A stretch of 64,000 nucleotides of DNA from NCBI GenBank assembly GCA_013044175.1, contig JABEUY010000009.1:1-64000 (forward strand). Direction: 5' to 3'. This document shows positions 28,668 to 38,957 of the stretch, one piece after another. Every line of letters begins with the position of its first letter. Positions within the stretch are counted from its first letter, which is position 1. The notes below the pieces were generated by a model. The model was not told the origin of the DNA and ran no database searches. It saw nothing but the letters and a program-made list of their open reading frames with translations. This stretch comes from Bacilli bacterium. Lineage in GTDB: Bacteria; Bacillota; Bacilli; Alicyclobacillales; SLC66. The position numbers and the translations under genes are program-made.

Positions 28668-31600
28668 CCTAAGATCACGCGAAGTTGCTTCGCTTCACCA
28701 GCGCGTATCTTTTCGGCGTAAGGCGCTGGGATCATCGCCGTCGTAAAAGTTGTCACTTCCCCATAGCGCCAAGTAACGATTACTTGCTGTAAGCTGACAG
28801 CATCTCGCCCAAACGTCGCTTTTCTCGCTTTATTTTCATACACGAGAGGGCATGAACCTAGCCACGTCGTGTGCAATTCACCGTCTTCGGTAAACCAAGC
28901 TCCTGGCAAAATCGGCGCAAACTGCAACGTCAATACACCATCATGCATGCGAAACGGTGCATGACCGAACATCATGATCGTCCACATCTGCAAAAATTCT
29001 ACCGTCGATCCACTCAACCTCGCGATAAAGCCACGACCATGAACCGCTTCATCCGGATTTGCACTACTTGCGATAAAGGACGAATGTTCGAGCGTACTCC
29101 GTCCATAGACAGAAGGATCAAGAAATGGCACTAACGCATGTTCGATCGCGGCAAAAAAAGCAGCATACAAGCCTTTTTGCAACAATGCCAGCAAGTATTT
29201 GTATTCGACATGCATAAAAATCGACTCATTTTCAAGCCAGCCAGGCGTAAATGCGCGAGCACGTCCGATCGCATGCGACATCGACAGAATTGACTCGCTT
29301 GATTTATACATCTGCAGTTTCTGATCATAAAGTGCTGAAGCTTTCACTCGCTGATGAAGTTCACCAGCTTCTTCGCCATCCGTGATCACTTTGAGCGCAC
29401 GCGCTTCACCTTCCAGAAAGAGGGGCAGACGCTGACGCGTAAAGGAAGTAATGCGCACCAAAGGATCACCGTTCCCGTCCATACATGGCTTGCCTTTGTG
29501 CAAAATCACTTCATACGTTTTTGCCTGATAATAAAAATACGTCGGATATAAACCGTCTCCGATCGCTTTCGCTCGCGCCATGGAGCCCGTTAATTTCTCA
29601 TGCACTATGTCTAACCAGCGAACGATCTGTTCTGTAGGCACCACGCTTTGTTCACCGGAAAAGCCCATGGCAATCGCTTGGCGATACGTCTCACGCGCCG
29701 TGGCTAATTGATGCCATACAGCTTCTTGTTCAGCATCTTCTGTGCTCATCGGATCACTCGTGGCTAAGGCTTGTTCGATCGCTTTCCACAACGTCACGCC
29801 TTCTTGAAAGACGAAGATAGCCTGATTTTCATGCGCAAAAAGCTGCCCTTGCAAAAAGCGAACGAGCCGTAACACTTCCACCAATTCACTAAAGCCTGAC
29901 CCAAATAGACCTGGTAGACCATTAAGTGAATCATTCCAACCGGGTTTCCCCGCTTCCATCTCGATCCCTAACCCATGCGGATCAAGCGTTGCTGTCTTGA
30001 TCCCAACCATCAAAAACAGTTTTGTAAACAAAGTTGTCGTGACGATCGCGCCTTGCCCTTCTTGATCGCGCATCCACAACGCATCGTGCTGACGTCGGCG
30101 CAGCAACGCTTCTTTATCGGGATTTTTGATGACCGCATGACGCTGACAAACTTCACCATGCTGAAGAACTGTCTTATGCGAACGATCGACCACTTGATAA
30201 GCAGAATCATAAAACCGATACGTCGCGTCTTCAAAGAGCAATGCCTTAGCGCGATCCGGATAGATCGCAAGATAATTTTCGATCAGATCGAGGTTATACG
30301 TGAAATGATCCACCCAAAAACCCTCACCATGCAGCGCACTTTGTTCTTGTGTCGACACGGCCAGTACCCGTTCGATAAACGTCGTCTGATCGACTCGCGG
30401 CACGATTTTTTCTTGCAAAAGATACGCTAGCAATTCTCCCGGTTCAAAAGAATGCTGCCAAAAAGTTTGAAGTTGATGAAAAGCTTCCTCCTCAATGAGG
30501 GAACGTAAGGCACTCGGATCTTGTACACGAAAGCGACTTCCTTCTACCACGAGCGGATTGTAGCCATCAGCCTGCCATAAATCGATGAACGTATGAATGT
30601 TATGCGTACCGACTTGTGGTTGGAAAAACACATCGAGGCGACGATTTTGGTTCACATCGCGAAAATTGCCGTTACCCTGTGCAAAGAACGTCGGACTGAT
30701 CGCAAAGAAATTATAATCTCGCTCTAAGTCGCCATGTTTTCGCGAGAACGCATGATACACATGCGGTTTATCCTGATGTTCATGCGCAAAAACATGCGGC
30801 AAACCACCACGCATTAGATTATCGAGAAAGCTCTGCCGACAATACGCATCAAACAACGGATTGCTCGTTTTCGTCGCGACGAAATCGGTCAATGAGGTGA
30901 CCAAAGCTTGCGCTTCTTCTTCTTTTTTCTGGACATGATGACGATTCATCCAAGCTTGCGCATGTGAAACGATCGTCGCATGATCAGCGACATGCCCGAT
31001 CAAGGTGGTCAGATGCACCGTCTTACCTGGCAGAATGCTTAAGGAAAGAGGCGTAAAGCCACAAGGAATTTTGTTCGTCGTCACCTGCTTTTGCGCGTTG
31101 AGTTCGTGCAAAGGATGCTGCATGAAGTTTTGTGCTTTTCGCATTGTCGTATCTTCGGCAAAGACCAAAGTCTTGTCAATGATCGGAGGAATAATGCGAC
31201 CATGATCTTGTTGGTGAAAGATCGAAAGGTAAAAATGCCCTGCCGTAACTTCTTGCACATCGACATCATCACTCGTACTAGCACGCAGATGATAAAAAGG
31301 AATGGTCGACACATGATCGATATCCGCCCAACTTTTTAGCGTAAAGCCAAGTTCCTTATACGCACTATGGTCCAAACCAAAGGGAAGAATCTCCGCCAAC
31401 CCGTCGAGCACTTCGAGATTTGCCGCCTCTATCCCTAGGTTAGTCACCTGCACGCGTCGCACTAGTGCGCCAAACGGTTCATTTCGCGCGATAAAATACG
31501 TGACTTCCACACGAAGTCCTCGATCAAAGTCCTGTGTCTTTATCCGTAATCGATTCGGTTCAACGATCATCGTCTGCACCGCTAGGTCGTCTTCCCCAAA

Positions 31601-31882
31601 AGGTTCCCAGACATCGTGCTCATCCACACGCTTGATGAACGTACGAAAACCCTGCAAGGGGGTCAATTGGTACGCTTTATGAGCCGGAAGAAACTCTGCG
31701 ATCGCACCGTTTTTATCTTTCACACCAAAACTCGCGATCCCTTGCCCGCGATTCACATAAAAAACCCAAAGGGGAATGCCCGAAAGCCCTGCGATGCCAG
31801 GTAGAAAACTTGCAAAGGGCGGCGCCTTTGCATACGCTTCAAACACATATTGATCGGGATTGACAAAGTAACTTTTCACCAT
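28664..31882 (-). CDS. Glycoside phosphorylase-like enzyme (clan of GH94/GH149/GH161)
   Basis: 1072-aa cytosolic enzyme resembling cellobiose-phosphorylase-type proteins: an N-terminal beta-sandwich domain (about 1-300), a helical linker and an (alpha/alpha)6 barrel (about 340-980). GNGNFRDVNQNRRLD is in the position of the catalytic RDxNQ block, and the family-like KPGWNDSLNGLPG follows later. The size suits the ~1100-aa beta-glucan phosphorylases rather than the ~800-aa GH94 enzymes. It would split an imported oligosaccharide with phosphate. ATG 31882 was chosen because GGGAGG precedes it by eight to nine bases; the frame stays open 34 codons further. Neighbouring importer and regulators support sugar use. 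The exact GH family is unsure. Confidence 0.78.
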   Translation of the reverse strand: MVKSYFVNPDQYVFEAYAKAPPFASFLPGIAGLSGIPLWVFYVNRGQGIASFGVKDKNGAIAEFLPAHKAYQLTPLQGFRTFIKRVDEHDVWEPFGEDDLAVQTMIVEPNRLRIKTQDFDRGLRVEVTYFIARNEPFGALVRRVQVTNLGIEAANLEVLDGLAEILPFGLDHSAYKELGFTLKSWADIDHVSTIPFYHLRASTSDDVDVQEVTAGHFYLSIFHQQDHGRIIPPIIDKTLVFAEDTTMRKAQNFMQHPLHELNAQKQVTTNKIPCGFTPLSLSILPGKTVHLTTLIGHVADHATIVSHAQAWMNRHHVQKKEEEAQALVTSLTDFVATKTSNPLFDAYCRQSFLDNLMRGGLPHVFAHEHQDKPHVYHAFSRKHGDLERDYNFFAISPTFFAQGNGNFRDVNQNRRLDVFFQPQVGTHNIHTFIDLWQADGYNPLVVEGSRFRVQDPSALRSLIEEEAFHQLQTFWQHSFEPGELLAYLLQEKIVPRVDQTTFIERVLAVSTQEQSALHGEGFWVDHFTYNLDLIENYLAIYPDRAKALLFEDATYRFYDSAYQVVDRSHKTVLQHGEVCQRHAVIKNPDKEALLRRRQHDALWMRDQEGQGAIVTTTLFTKLFLMVGIKTATLDPHGLGIEMEAGKPGWNDSLNGLPGLFGSGFSELVEVLRLVRFLQGQLFAHENQAIFVFQEGVTLWKAIEQALATSDPMSTEDAEQEAVWHQLATARETYRQAIAMGFSGEQSVVPTEQIVRWLDIVHEKLTGSMARAKAIGDGLYPTYFYYQAKTYEVILHKGKPCMDGNGDPLVRITSFTRQRLPLFLEGEARALKVITDGEEAGELHQRVKASALYDQKLQMYKSSESILSMSHAIGRARAFTPGWLENESIFMHVEYKYLLALLQKGLYAAFFAAIEHALVPFLDPSVYGRSTLEHSSFIASSANPDEAVHGRGFIARLSGSTVEFLQMWTIMMFGHAPFRMHDGVLTLQFAPILPGAWFTEDGELHTTWLGSCPLVYENKARKATFGRDAVSLQQVIVTWRYGEVTTFTTAMIPAPYAEKIRAGEAKQLRVILG

Positions 31883-32019
31883 ATCGGGTGCCTCCCTACG
31901 CGAGATACTTATTGCAATAGCGTAGCTTTTTTGGCTGAGAAAAGCGTTGGCGAAAACGTGCACAGACTTGATCAATTCGAACACAGGGGGAGTGGATGGC
32001 GTAAGATCGTTAATCGCGC

Positions 32020-34695
32020 TTAGACTCGTGTCAATAAGTTTTGCTCGCGTGCCTTTACCACCGCTTGCGCACGACTGGTCACGCCGAGTTTGCCATAAAG
32101 TTGATGAACATACACTTTTATCGTGCCAATCGATAAGCCGAGTAAACTCGCGAGATCCGCATTGGTCATTCCGATCGACAAACCATCGAGTATTTCAAGA
32201 TCGCGCTTTGTTAATGGTTCTGATAATTCCCTGTCGAGCGCTTTCGAGGACGTTTTTGTTTTTTCCTCGCTTTGTTGCGAAGTTCCTGTCGGGTTTATGG
32301 CTAAAGAACGCTGCGCTTCTTTTTTAACTGGATTGCTGCTGCCTTGCTCTTCGTACTTGGCAAGTATATCGTTCCCGTAGGCAAGTTCTTCTTGCGACAA
32401 ACCTTTTTGCTGCTTAAGCAATGGACGCAATAAACTAAACAACGCTTCACCTTGATCCAAAAACATACGTATATAGTTTTCTTGGCTACCCCAACGTAAA
32501 GCTTGAATAAGAATAGCTCGTGCTTCTTCGTCCTTTTGCAAATGATGATACGTAATCGCTTGCAATAAACCCACTTCGATTTTTATCATCAGTTGATCTT
32601 GCGTCTCAGCATAATGCATGATTTTAGCCAATAAACCGCTCGCATTTTTCCATTTTTTCATGAAGATAAAGACTCTTGCCAGCGTGATCATGCGAAAATC
32701 GCCGACCGCGGCAACCGTTTCATTTTGCTTATCCACATTCGCCTCATGATAAGCATAGACCGCCTCGTGCTGCTCTTCTCCCATCCACATCCTTACTTGG
32801 AAAGCCTTCAAGATATCTAGCCAATGTCCCTCCAATCCCTCTTGACGTAACCATTGTTCAAGTTCATCCAAATTGCGCCACATCGCTTCATGACGCCCAC
32901 TTATCCACAGTACTTTTGCATACAGCAAATACATCGGGACTAAGACGCCCGGATCTTGGGCTCTTTTACCCAATTCAATCCCGCGGGGGATAAAGTATTC
33001 AAGTTCAGATAATGCATTCCACTCATAATACAATTCACCTAAAATGATCGAACCATAGCCAAGAATCGCAAGACCGCTATATTTCCAAAGAACACGTAAT
33101 TTCGTATACAATTCATGCGCACTAAAAAGATAACCCCGCATACCGATGCGACTCGACAAGACGGACGGTTCCCCGCGATTAAATTGTAACCCATAACGAA
33201 AGAAACGACTGAATTTGGGGGAAAGTTGAACAGATTGGGTAAAGTTTTCGATCGCTACGCTTGTATGACGTTGCATCACAGCAATATACCCACGAAGTAC
33301 ATACATTTCGACTAGAAACTCATCACGTTGCGCCGAAGGCGGTATCTGTTGTACCGTTTGTTCAAGTTTCACCATCATTTGCAACGCCGGTTCGAAGCGG
33401 TTAAACATCGTTAAAACCCAACCATAGAAAATTGAAGCCATAACATGATGATCAATATGATCTTGGGATAATCGGGTAAACCAGGAAAGGAGCGTATCGC
33501 GTTCACCTTGACGCAATAATTGAGTGCAATTTTGTTCCAAAAGCACAATCACCAAATGGTCTTCTTGCGCTACTAAACCATGTTCAATCGCATTATGGAT
33601 ATCGCCATGCTTCTCATACCAATTGGCGGCACGAAGATGAAGCTGTCTCTCGCGGTCACGATCGGTCTGTTCCAAGCGTTGTCGTAAAAAGGAGGAAAAA
33701 AGGTGATGATAACGAAACCATTCGCCATTTTGGTCTAGCGCGATGATAAACGTATTCATCTGCTTGATCGTCTGCCATTTAAGGATAGCGTCCTCCTGCC
33801 CCGTGACCACTCGACACAAATCACCATTCATACGATCGAGAATCGATGTATCCATCAAAAATGCCTGAAGTTCAGGGGAGAGCGCCTCCATCACTTCTTC
33901 ATAAAGAAAATCATTGATCCATTGATGTCGTCCTGAAAACTCCATCCACTTTGATGCTACAATAGGTTCTTGTTGCAACACCATCGCAGCCATTTTCAGA
34001 CCCAAAATCCAGCCTTCTGTGAGCTTTCCAATCTGCTCGACGACTTTCGTCTGCATCGGTAACGGCACGAGTTGATAAAAGAAATCATGACATTCTGATG
34101 AAGTAAATCGCAATTCTTCCATACCGATGACGAGCACCGAGCCTTGAGCACGCAAACGGCTCAAAGAAAAGGGTAAACTTTGTCGTGATGCGATCACGAG
34201 TTGGCCATGTTCTGGCAGTTGACCTAATAATGTCGCCATCGCCTGATGAATCTGTGGATTTTGAATGACATGAAAATCATCGAACATCAACCGAAATGAC
34301 GCTTCCGATTCCCTAAGATCCGTAAGCAAAGCATACAACAACGCATCAAGTTCTTTCTCCACAGAAAAACCTAGCACAGCCAGCGTCCGTTTCATGTTAA
34401 TGGTTCCCATCAAAACGATCGCTTCAATTAATGTCGCAAAAAACCGCCAGGGATCATGATCGCTTTCTTCAAGCGAAACCCAAGCAGTTGGCCTATTGAT
34501 TTCTTCGATCATCAACGTTAAAAAAGTGCTTTTACCATAGCCTGCAGGCGCGGTCACAGCGACCAGTCGTTTGTCCCTCACTTGCGCAATCCATGATTTT
34601 AATCGCGGTCTTTCTAGCAGATCATGCTGCTTTTTCGGCGGAAATAATTTCGTCATTAAAACAGAACTTTGTTCTGAATTCTGTTGCCCTGCCAT
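32020..34695 (-). CDS. MalT-type ATP-dependent LuxR-family transcriptional activator
   Basis: 891-aa STAND-type regulator. N-terminal P-loop is APAGYGKST at 49-57, Walker B-like LMFDDFHV at about 136, and a tetratricopeptide-like region spans about 400-750. The C-terminal LuxR helix-turn-helix is at about 830-885 (LTKRDLEILDGLSIGMTNAD, then LASLLGLSIGTIKVYVHQL). MalT-like proteins are activated by a sugar and ATP. It sits directly upstream of the phosphorylase-like gene on the same strand, with 137 bases between, and probably controls it. ATG 34695 follows AAAGGGG. Confidence 0.92.
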   Translation of the reverse strand: MAGQQNSEQSSVLMTKLFPPKKQHDLLERPRLKSWIAQVRDKRLVAVTAPAGYGKSTFLTLMIEEINRPTAWVSLEESDHDPWRFFATLIEAIVLMGTINMKRTLAVLGFSVEKELDALLYALLTDLRESEASFRLMFDDFHVIQNPQIHQAMATLLGQLPEHGQLVIASRQSLPFSLSRLRAQGSVLVIGMEELRFTSSECHDFFYQLVPLPMQTKVVEQIGKLTEGWILGLKMAAMVLQQEPIVASKWMEFSGRHQWINDFLYEEVMEALSPELQAFLMDTSILDRMNGDLCRVVTGQEDAILKWQTIKQMNTFIIALDQNGEWFRYHHLFSSFLRQRLEQTDRDRERQLHLRAANWYEKHGDIHNAIEHGLVAQEDHLVIVLLEQNCTQLLRQGERDTLLSWFTRLSQDHIDHHVMASIFYGWVLTMFNRFEPALQMMVKLEQTVQQIPPSAQRDEFLVEMYVLRGYIAVMQRHTSVAIENFTQSVQLSPKFSRFFRYGLQFNRGEPSVLSSRIGMRGYLFSAHELYTKLRVLWKYSGLAILGYGSIILGELYYEWNALSELEYFIPRGIELGKRAQDPGVLVPMYLLYAKVLWISGRHEAMWRNLDELEQWLRQEGLEGHWLDILKAFQVRMWMGEEQHEAVYAYHEANVDKQNETVAAVGDFRMITLARVFIFMKKWKNASGLLAKIMHYAETQDQLMIKIEVGLLQAITYHHLQKDEEARAILIQALRWGSQENYIRMFLDQGEALFSLLRPLLKQQKGLSQEELAYGNDILAKYEEQGSSNPVKKEAQRSLAINPTGTSQQSEEKTKTSSKALDRELSEPLTKRDLEILDGLSIGMTNADLASLLGLSIGTIKVYVHQLYGKLGVTSRAQAVVKAREQNLLTRV

Positions 34696-34725
34696 ACAAA
34701 ATCCCCTTTAGAAAGGAACTCAACG

Positions 34726-35007
34726 ATGTTCATCTTCCTTGCAAGTTACTTTCTCATGATTAATCTTATTGGTTATAGCATGATGGGTTGGGATAAGCGC
34801 AAAGCAAAGCGCCATCTCTATCGTATCCCTGAAGCTACCTTATGGCAAATTGCTGGGATCGGCGGCGCAATCGGCGCGACAGTGGGCATGTTTCAGTTTC
34901 ATCATAAAACAAAACATCGTGGCTTTCGTTATGGCTTTCCACTACTTGCTCTTATCGATTTGCTACTCTTGCTCACGTTGGCAAAAATATTTCCTTTCTA
35001 CCCGTAG
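34726..35007 (+). CDS. DUF1294 small membrane protein
   Basis: 93-aa protein with two to three hydrophobic helices and the DUF1294 signature: NLIGYSMMGWDKRKAKR, RIPEATLW, GGAIGATVGM and HKTKH. Function unknown. ATG 34726 has AAAGGAAC upstream. It is divergent from the MalT-like gene, with starts 30 bases apart. Confidence 0.88.
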   Translation: MFIFLASYFLMINLIGYSMMGWDKRKAKRHLYRIPEATLWQIAGIGGAIGATVGMFQFHHKTKHRGFRYGFPLLALIDLLLLLTLAKIFPFYP

Positions 35008-35076
35008 GACATCCGCGCTATGTTCAGTACAATAGAGAAAAGTATTATGAATTGAGCATTGAATGAGGCGAGTGAC

Positions 35077-35775
35077 GTGACTGAACTTTTTTATGATAAA
35101 TCCGTAACCTGCATTGCATGTGGTCAAGCTTTCAAGACGAAAAGAATGCGCGTCAACAGTGTGCGCATCGAGAAAGTGGATGGCGATTTTTGCCCACACT
35201 ATACTGCCGAAAACCCTTTGTACTACGACGTGAATGTCTGTCCGCACTGCAAGCTTGCTTTCACCGATAATTTTAGCCCTCTTAGCCTAGCGAATAAAGA
35301 ACGATTAACCCAAGGTTATCTCCATAAAATTCAAGTCCATGATCTTTGTGGGGAACGGACTTGGCAAGATGCGTTACGCAGTTATGAATTGGCGCTCGTT
35401 ACCAGTCAACTCGTCAATGAAAAAATGCTGATGCAAGCTAATCTCGCCCTTCGTATCGCTTGGCTCTATCGTTACGAACATCGATCTGCCGACGAACAAC
35501 GCTTCTTGCGTATCGCCGTCGATTTGTATGTCAAAATGTATCAAGAACAAAACTACGACACCGAAGTCATGCCTGATGCCAAACTCATGTACATCATCGC
35601 CGAATTATTTGGTCGTCTCAAAGAGTGGAATAAGACCAAAGTCTGGTTTAGTCATCTTTTCACCGACCAGACTGCCGACGCCAAGTGGCGCGCCCGCGGC
35701 CGCGATCGCTGGCTGGAATTTAAGGCGATGATTAAAGAAGAAACAGAAGATCCTGATGGCTATGCAGGTACGTAA
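35077..35775 (+). CDS. DUF2225 protein with N-terminal zinc-binding cysteines
   Basis: 232-aa cytosolic protein. Two CxxC pairs (VTCIACGQAF and NVCPHCKLAF) about 50 residues apart probably hold one zinc ion. The rest is a helical TPR-like domain (ANLALRIAWLYRYEHR, YIIAELFGRLKEWNKT). The family is widespread in spore-forming Firmicutes; function unknown. The start was taken as GTG 35077 with GAGG eight bases upstream; TTG 35059 is an alternative. Confidence 0.85.
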   Translation: MTELFYDKSVTCIACGQAFKTKRMRVNSVRIEKVDGDFCPHYTAENPLYYDVNVCPHCKLAFTDNFSPLSLANKERLTQGYLHKIQVHDLCGERTWQDALRSYELALVTSQLVNEKMLMQANLALRIAWLYRYEHRSADEQRFLRIAVDLYVKMYQEQNYDTEVMPDAKLMYIIAELFGRLKEWNKTKVWFSHLFTDQTADAKWRARGRDRWLEFKAMIKEETEDPDGYAGT

Positions 35776-35814
35776 TGACGTTACTAAAACGAACATCGGC
35801 GCAACGAAAAGGTT

Positions 35815-36438
35815 TCATGCGCCTGTTTTCGTCGTTAGCACAACAGCTTGAAAGGTCAGCGCGTCATTGTGGGGGAATGATTGAAAAGAAAGAATCGTAA
35901 ACTTCTCTTGAAGTACTTTCTTTAACGCCTCATCCGTAAAAAAGGAAAAATATCTTTTGGGTTCATAATGATCGCTTTCCCAAACGCCTTCGGAATCGAC
36001 TCCCCCATATACGCCCATGAAAAATAAGCCTTCCGGTCGCAAGACACGACGCACTTCGTGTAAAACGGATGGTAAATCTTCTTTTTTTACATGCAACAAA
36101 CAATTTAACGCCCACACAGCATCAAACGAAGCATCCGCGAATTCGAGATGAGAGAAGTCCATCTCCTTAGCATTCAGACCTTTCGCAAGGCACAGTGCAA
36201 CCATTTGTGGTGTAAGATCCGTGCAAGTCACAGCAAACCCATTCTGTTGGAAATAAAGAGAGTCCCGACCATGACCAGCGCCGATTTCCAGTAAGGTTTG
36301 AAGGTTATGCGCCTTCATCGTTTGGGCAAACTCTTCACGAAGATCCATTTTCCATGGCTGCGTCTCTGCCTGTTCACGTTCTAAGGCATAACGTTGATAA
36401 GCAGTAACAAGATTATTTTTTATCTGCATAGTATCCAT
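35815..36438 (-). CDS. Class I SAM-dependent methyltransferase
   Basis: 207-aa methyltransferase with the SAM motif LLEIGAGHGRDSLYF, motif II around CTDLTP, FDAVWALNCLLH, and the later RRVLRPEGLFFMGVYGG, typical of the Methyltransf_11/25 groups. The substrate is unknown; small molecules are typical. ATG 36438 was chosen with ATAGGAA upstream. The frame is open 36 codons further, but that part overlaps the start of the divergent helicase gene. Confidence 0.85.
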   Translation of the reverse strand: MDTMQIKNNLVTAYQRYALEREQAETQPWKMDLREEFAQTMKAHNLQTLLEIGAGHGRDSLYFQQNGFAVTCTDLTPQMVALCLAKGLNAKEMDFSHLEFADASFDAVWALNCLLHVKKEDLPSVLHEVRRVLRPEGLFFMGVYGGVDSEGVWESDHYEPKRYFSFFTDEALKKVLQEKFTILSFQSFPHNDALTFQAVVLTTKTGA

Positions 36439-36466
36439 TGTATTCCTATTTCCACGCCTTTCCTTT

Positions 36467-38956
36467 ATGATTGGGACTATGAATATACTTAGTTTGATAC
36501 GGTCACAACTTTTAGAAGAATGTATCATCCACATGGAGGAAGCCAATGTTATTTACTTATTGGTTTCTTTTGTGATGCATTCTGGTGTACGTTTACTTAT
36601 GCAAAGTCTCAAGCAAGCCGCCGAGCGCGGAGTCGATATCAAGATACTTACCGGTGATTACTTGTATGTTACCGAACCCGAAGCACTGACACAACTCCTG
36701 CTCATCCACGAGAATCTCGAAATTCGCTTGTGGAAAAGCATGGGCAACTCATTTCATCCCAAAGCGTATCTTTTTCACAAATCCGGTGACCAACATACGG
36801 TGATTATCGGTTCGTCGAACTTATCCGCGTCTGCTTTACAAGATGGTGTGGAATGGAATCTTTCCGTAGCCGGAACGGATGACACGCTTATCTACAACGA
36901 AGCAGAACAACAATTTCTGTCTTTGTTCTATCATGAAAGAACCGTTCCTATCAATCCGATCACGATCAATGATTATCAACAATCTTATGCGAAATATCAT
37001 TTGAAGCATCCTCAGTTGCTTGAAACTTGGCTTTACCTTGAAAACTATCCTGAAATAAACTATCCCCAAGATCCTCAAGCTGACCAATCCTTTCCCGCTG
37101 AAGTTGTCGAAGCAACAGGCACCTATGTGACTACAATTAATCCTCGACCAGTACAACAGGAAGCGCTCGAACAGTTGAGAATCACACAAACAGAAGGCTA
37201 TGACAAAGCACTCGTCGTGATGGCCACTGGACTCGGTAAAACGATTTTGGCTGCTTTTTTTGCCAGAGAATTTAGACGTGTCTTGTTTGTTGCCCATCGC
37301 GATGAAATTCTTCAACAGGCACAACAAGCTTTCAATAAAGTTTCGCCTGATCGAAGCAGCGGTTTTTTTACAGGTCAGGAAAAAAACACAGAAGCAACGG
37401 TTATTTTCGCCTCTGTGTTTACCTTAGCGAGCAAAAGGCATCGCGCCAAATTCGATGCACACGCTTTTGATTTAGTGGTTATCGATGAATTCCACCACGC
37501 CTCTGCCTCGACGTACCAAAGTATCCTGCAAGGATTCCATCCCAATTTCCTGTTAGGTATTACAGCAACACCATATCGTACTGACGGTCGTGATATTTTC
37601 GCACTGTGTGATGGGAATCTTGCTTATAGCCTTGATTTTCTTGAAGCGATTGGACGAGGTTGGCTTGCTCCTTTTCACTATTATGGTGTCTACGATGATA
37701 CGGATTATTCTGCGATTCGTTGGCTAGGCAACGCCTATGATGAAGATGAACTGTATCGAGCTCAAACGCGCAAGACATTGGCTGATGCGATACTAGCTGC
37801 TTGGCGAGAGCATGCGCAATCAAGAGGGATAGCTTTTTGTTCCTCCGTTGCGCAAGCCCAATTCTTGAGCAATCATTTTCAACAACATGGTATCGCCGCT
37901 GATATTCTTCATGGAGGTAGCCCTGCAAGTAAACGTTCACAGGTGATTCAAAAATTAACGCAAGGCGAACTCACTCTTCTTTTTACTGTCGATTTGTTTA
38001 ATGAAGGTGTCGATATTCCTTGTATTGATACGTTATTATTTGTTCGCCCAACGGAATCACTCACCGTATTTGTCCAACAACTTGGAAGAGGATTACGAAT
38101 TCATGAAGGTAAAACACACTGTACGATCATCGATCTCATCGGCAACTATCGAAATGCAGACAGCAAGCTATCCGTTTTTTATAATAATCAACTTGATCAG
38201 CAGCCTCCAGTGCTTCAAGAAACCGCATTAACTGCAAGCGCGTTGCCACTAGGGTGTGAAATGCATCTTGCGACAAAAGTTATCGATTTACTCGAAATCA
38301 TGCGAACAAAAAAACACCCTCGAAAAGCGCTTTTGATCGCATCTTTCCATAAAGTTAAAGCGGATCTTGGTCGCAGACCGACTTACTTAGAAATGCATCT
38401 TCTCGGCTCTTGCGACAGCCGAGAATACAAGCAAGAATATGGAGGCTATTTTCACTTTCTTGCCGAAATCGGTGAATTAACAGAAGCGGAACGTTTAACA
38501 CTTGAATCGATAGGTAGTTGGTTAAGAGAAGTCGAAAGTACAAGTATGTCAAAAGCTTATAAAATGGTGCTTCTTCACGCCATGCTAAGTCGTGGCGAAG
38601 ACAAATGGTTTGAAGTGATCGAACCGACCGAAGCGGCTCTTCCATTTTATGCTTTTTACCATGAAAAGAAATACCGACTACAAATCGATTTCGCGACGAA
38701 AAATCCTGAACAATGGCATGTTTTCAACGAAAAGAGGATGGCTACCCACATCAAGCAAAATCCGATCAAGTTTTGGTCACAATCCAGTCAGGGCTTCGCT
38801 TTTCTTGAAGACGGTAAATTTGGGTTTCGCTTAACGCCAGATCCTGATGCCAAGTCACTTCTTCATGCCTGGACAAGCCAGGTCTGCGAATACCGCCTTC
38901 ACGCTTACTTTGAGCGAAAAGGCGCTACTAAAGAACAATCCATCGATAAAAGCTAG
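36467..38956 (+). CDS. PLD-domain and superfamily-2 helicase fusion protein
   Basis: 829-aa multidomain protein. An N-terminal phospholipase-D-type nuclease-like domain (about 1-160) has HPKAYLF (H97, K99) and GSSNLS (N118). A DEAD/DEAH-type helicase follows: P-loop VMATGLGKTILAAFFA near 250, DEFHHA near 340, a C-terminal helicase domain near 430-570 with the QLGRGLRIHEGK arginine-finger motif. A ~240-aa C-terminal region (DLGRRPTYLEMHLLGSC onward) is found in related helicases. Such proteins occur in repair and defence neighbourhoods. The start could be ATG 36467 or ATG 36479; no strong ribosome site is present. It has neither a partner methylase nor an obvious operon. Confidence 0.85.
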   Translation: MIGTMNILSLIRSQLLEECIIHMEEANVIYLLVSFVMHSGVRLLMQSLKQAAERGVDIKILTGDYLYVTEPEALTQLLLIHENLEIRLWKSMGNSFHPKAYLFHKSGDQHTVIIGSSNLSASALQDGVEWNLSVAGTDDTLIYNEAEQQFLSLFYHERTVPINPITINDYQQSYAKYHLKHPQLLETWLYLENYPEINYPQDPQADQSFPAEVVEATGTYVTTINPRPVQQEALEQLRITQTEGYDKALVVMATGLGKTILAAFFAREFRRVLFVAHRDEILQQAQQAFNKVSPDRSSGFFTGQEKNTEATVIFASVFTLASKRHRAKFDAHAFDLVVIDEFHHASASTYQSILQGFHPNFLLGITATPYRTDGRDIFALCDGNLAYSLDFLEAIGRGWLAPFHYYGVYDDTDYSAIRWLGNAYDEDELYRAQTRKTLADAILAAWREHAQSRGIAFCSSVAQAQFLSNHFQQHGIAADILHGGSPASKRSQVIQKLTQGELTLLFTVDLFNEGVDIPCIDTLLFVRPTESLTVFVQQLGRGLRIHEGKTHCTIIDLIGNYRNADSKLSVFYNNQLDQQPPVLQETALTASALPLGCEMHLATKVIDLLEIMRTKKHPRKALLIASFHKVKADLGRRPTYLEMHLLGSCDSREYKQEYGGYFHFLAEIGELTEAERLTLESIGSWLREVESTSMSKAYKMVLLHAMLSRGEDKWFEVIEPTEAALPFYAFYHEKKYRLQIDFATKNPEQWHVFNEKRMATHIKQNPIKFWSQSSQGFAFLEDGKFGFRLTPDPDAKSLLHAWTSQVCEYRLHAYFERKGATKEQSIDKS

Positions 38957-38957
38957 C

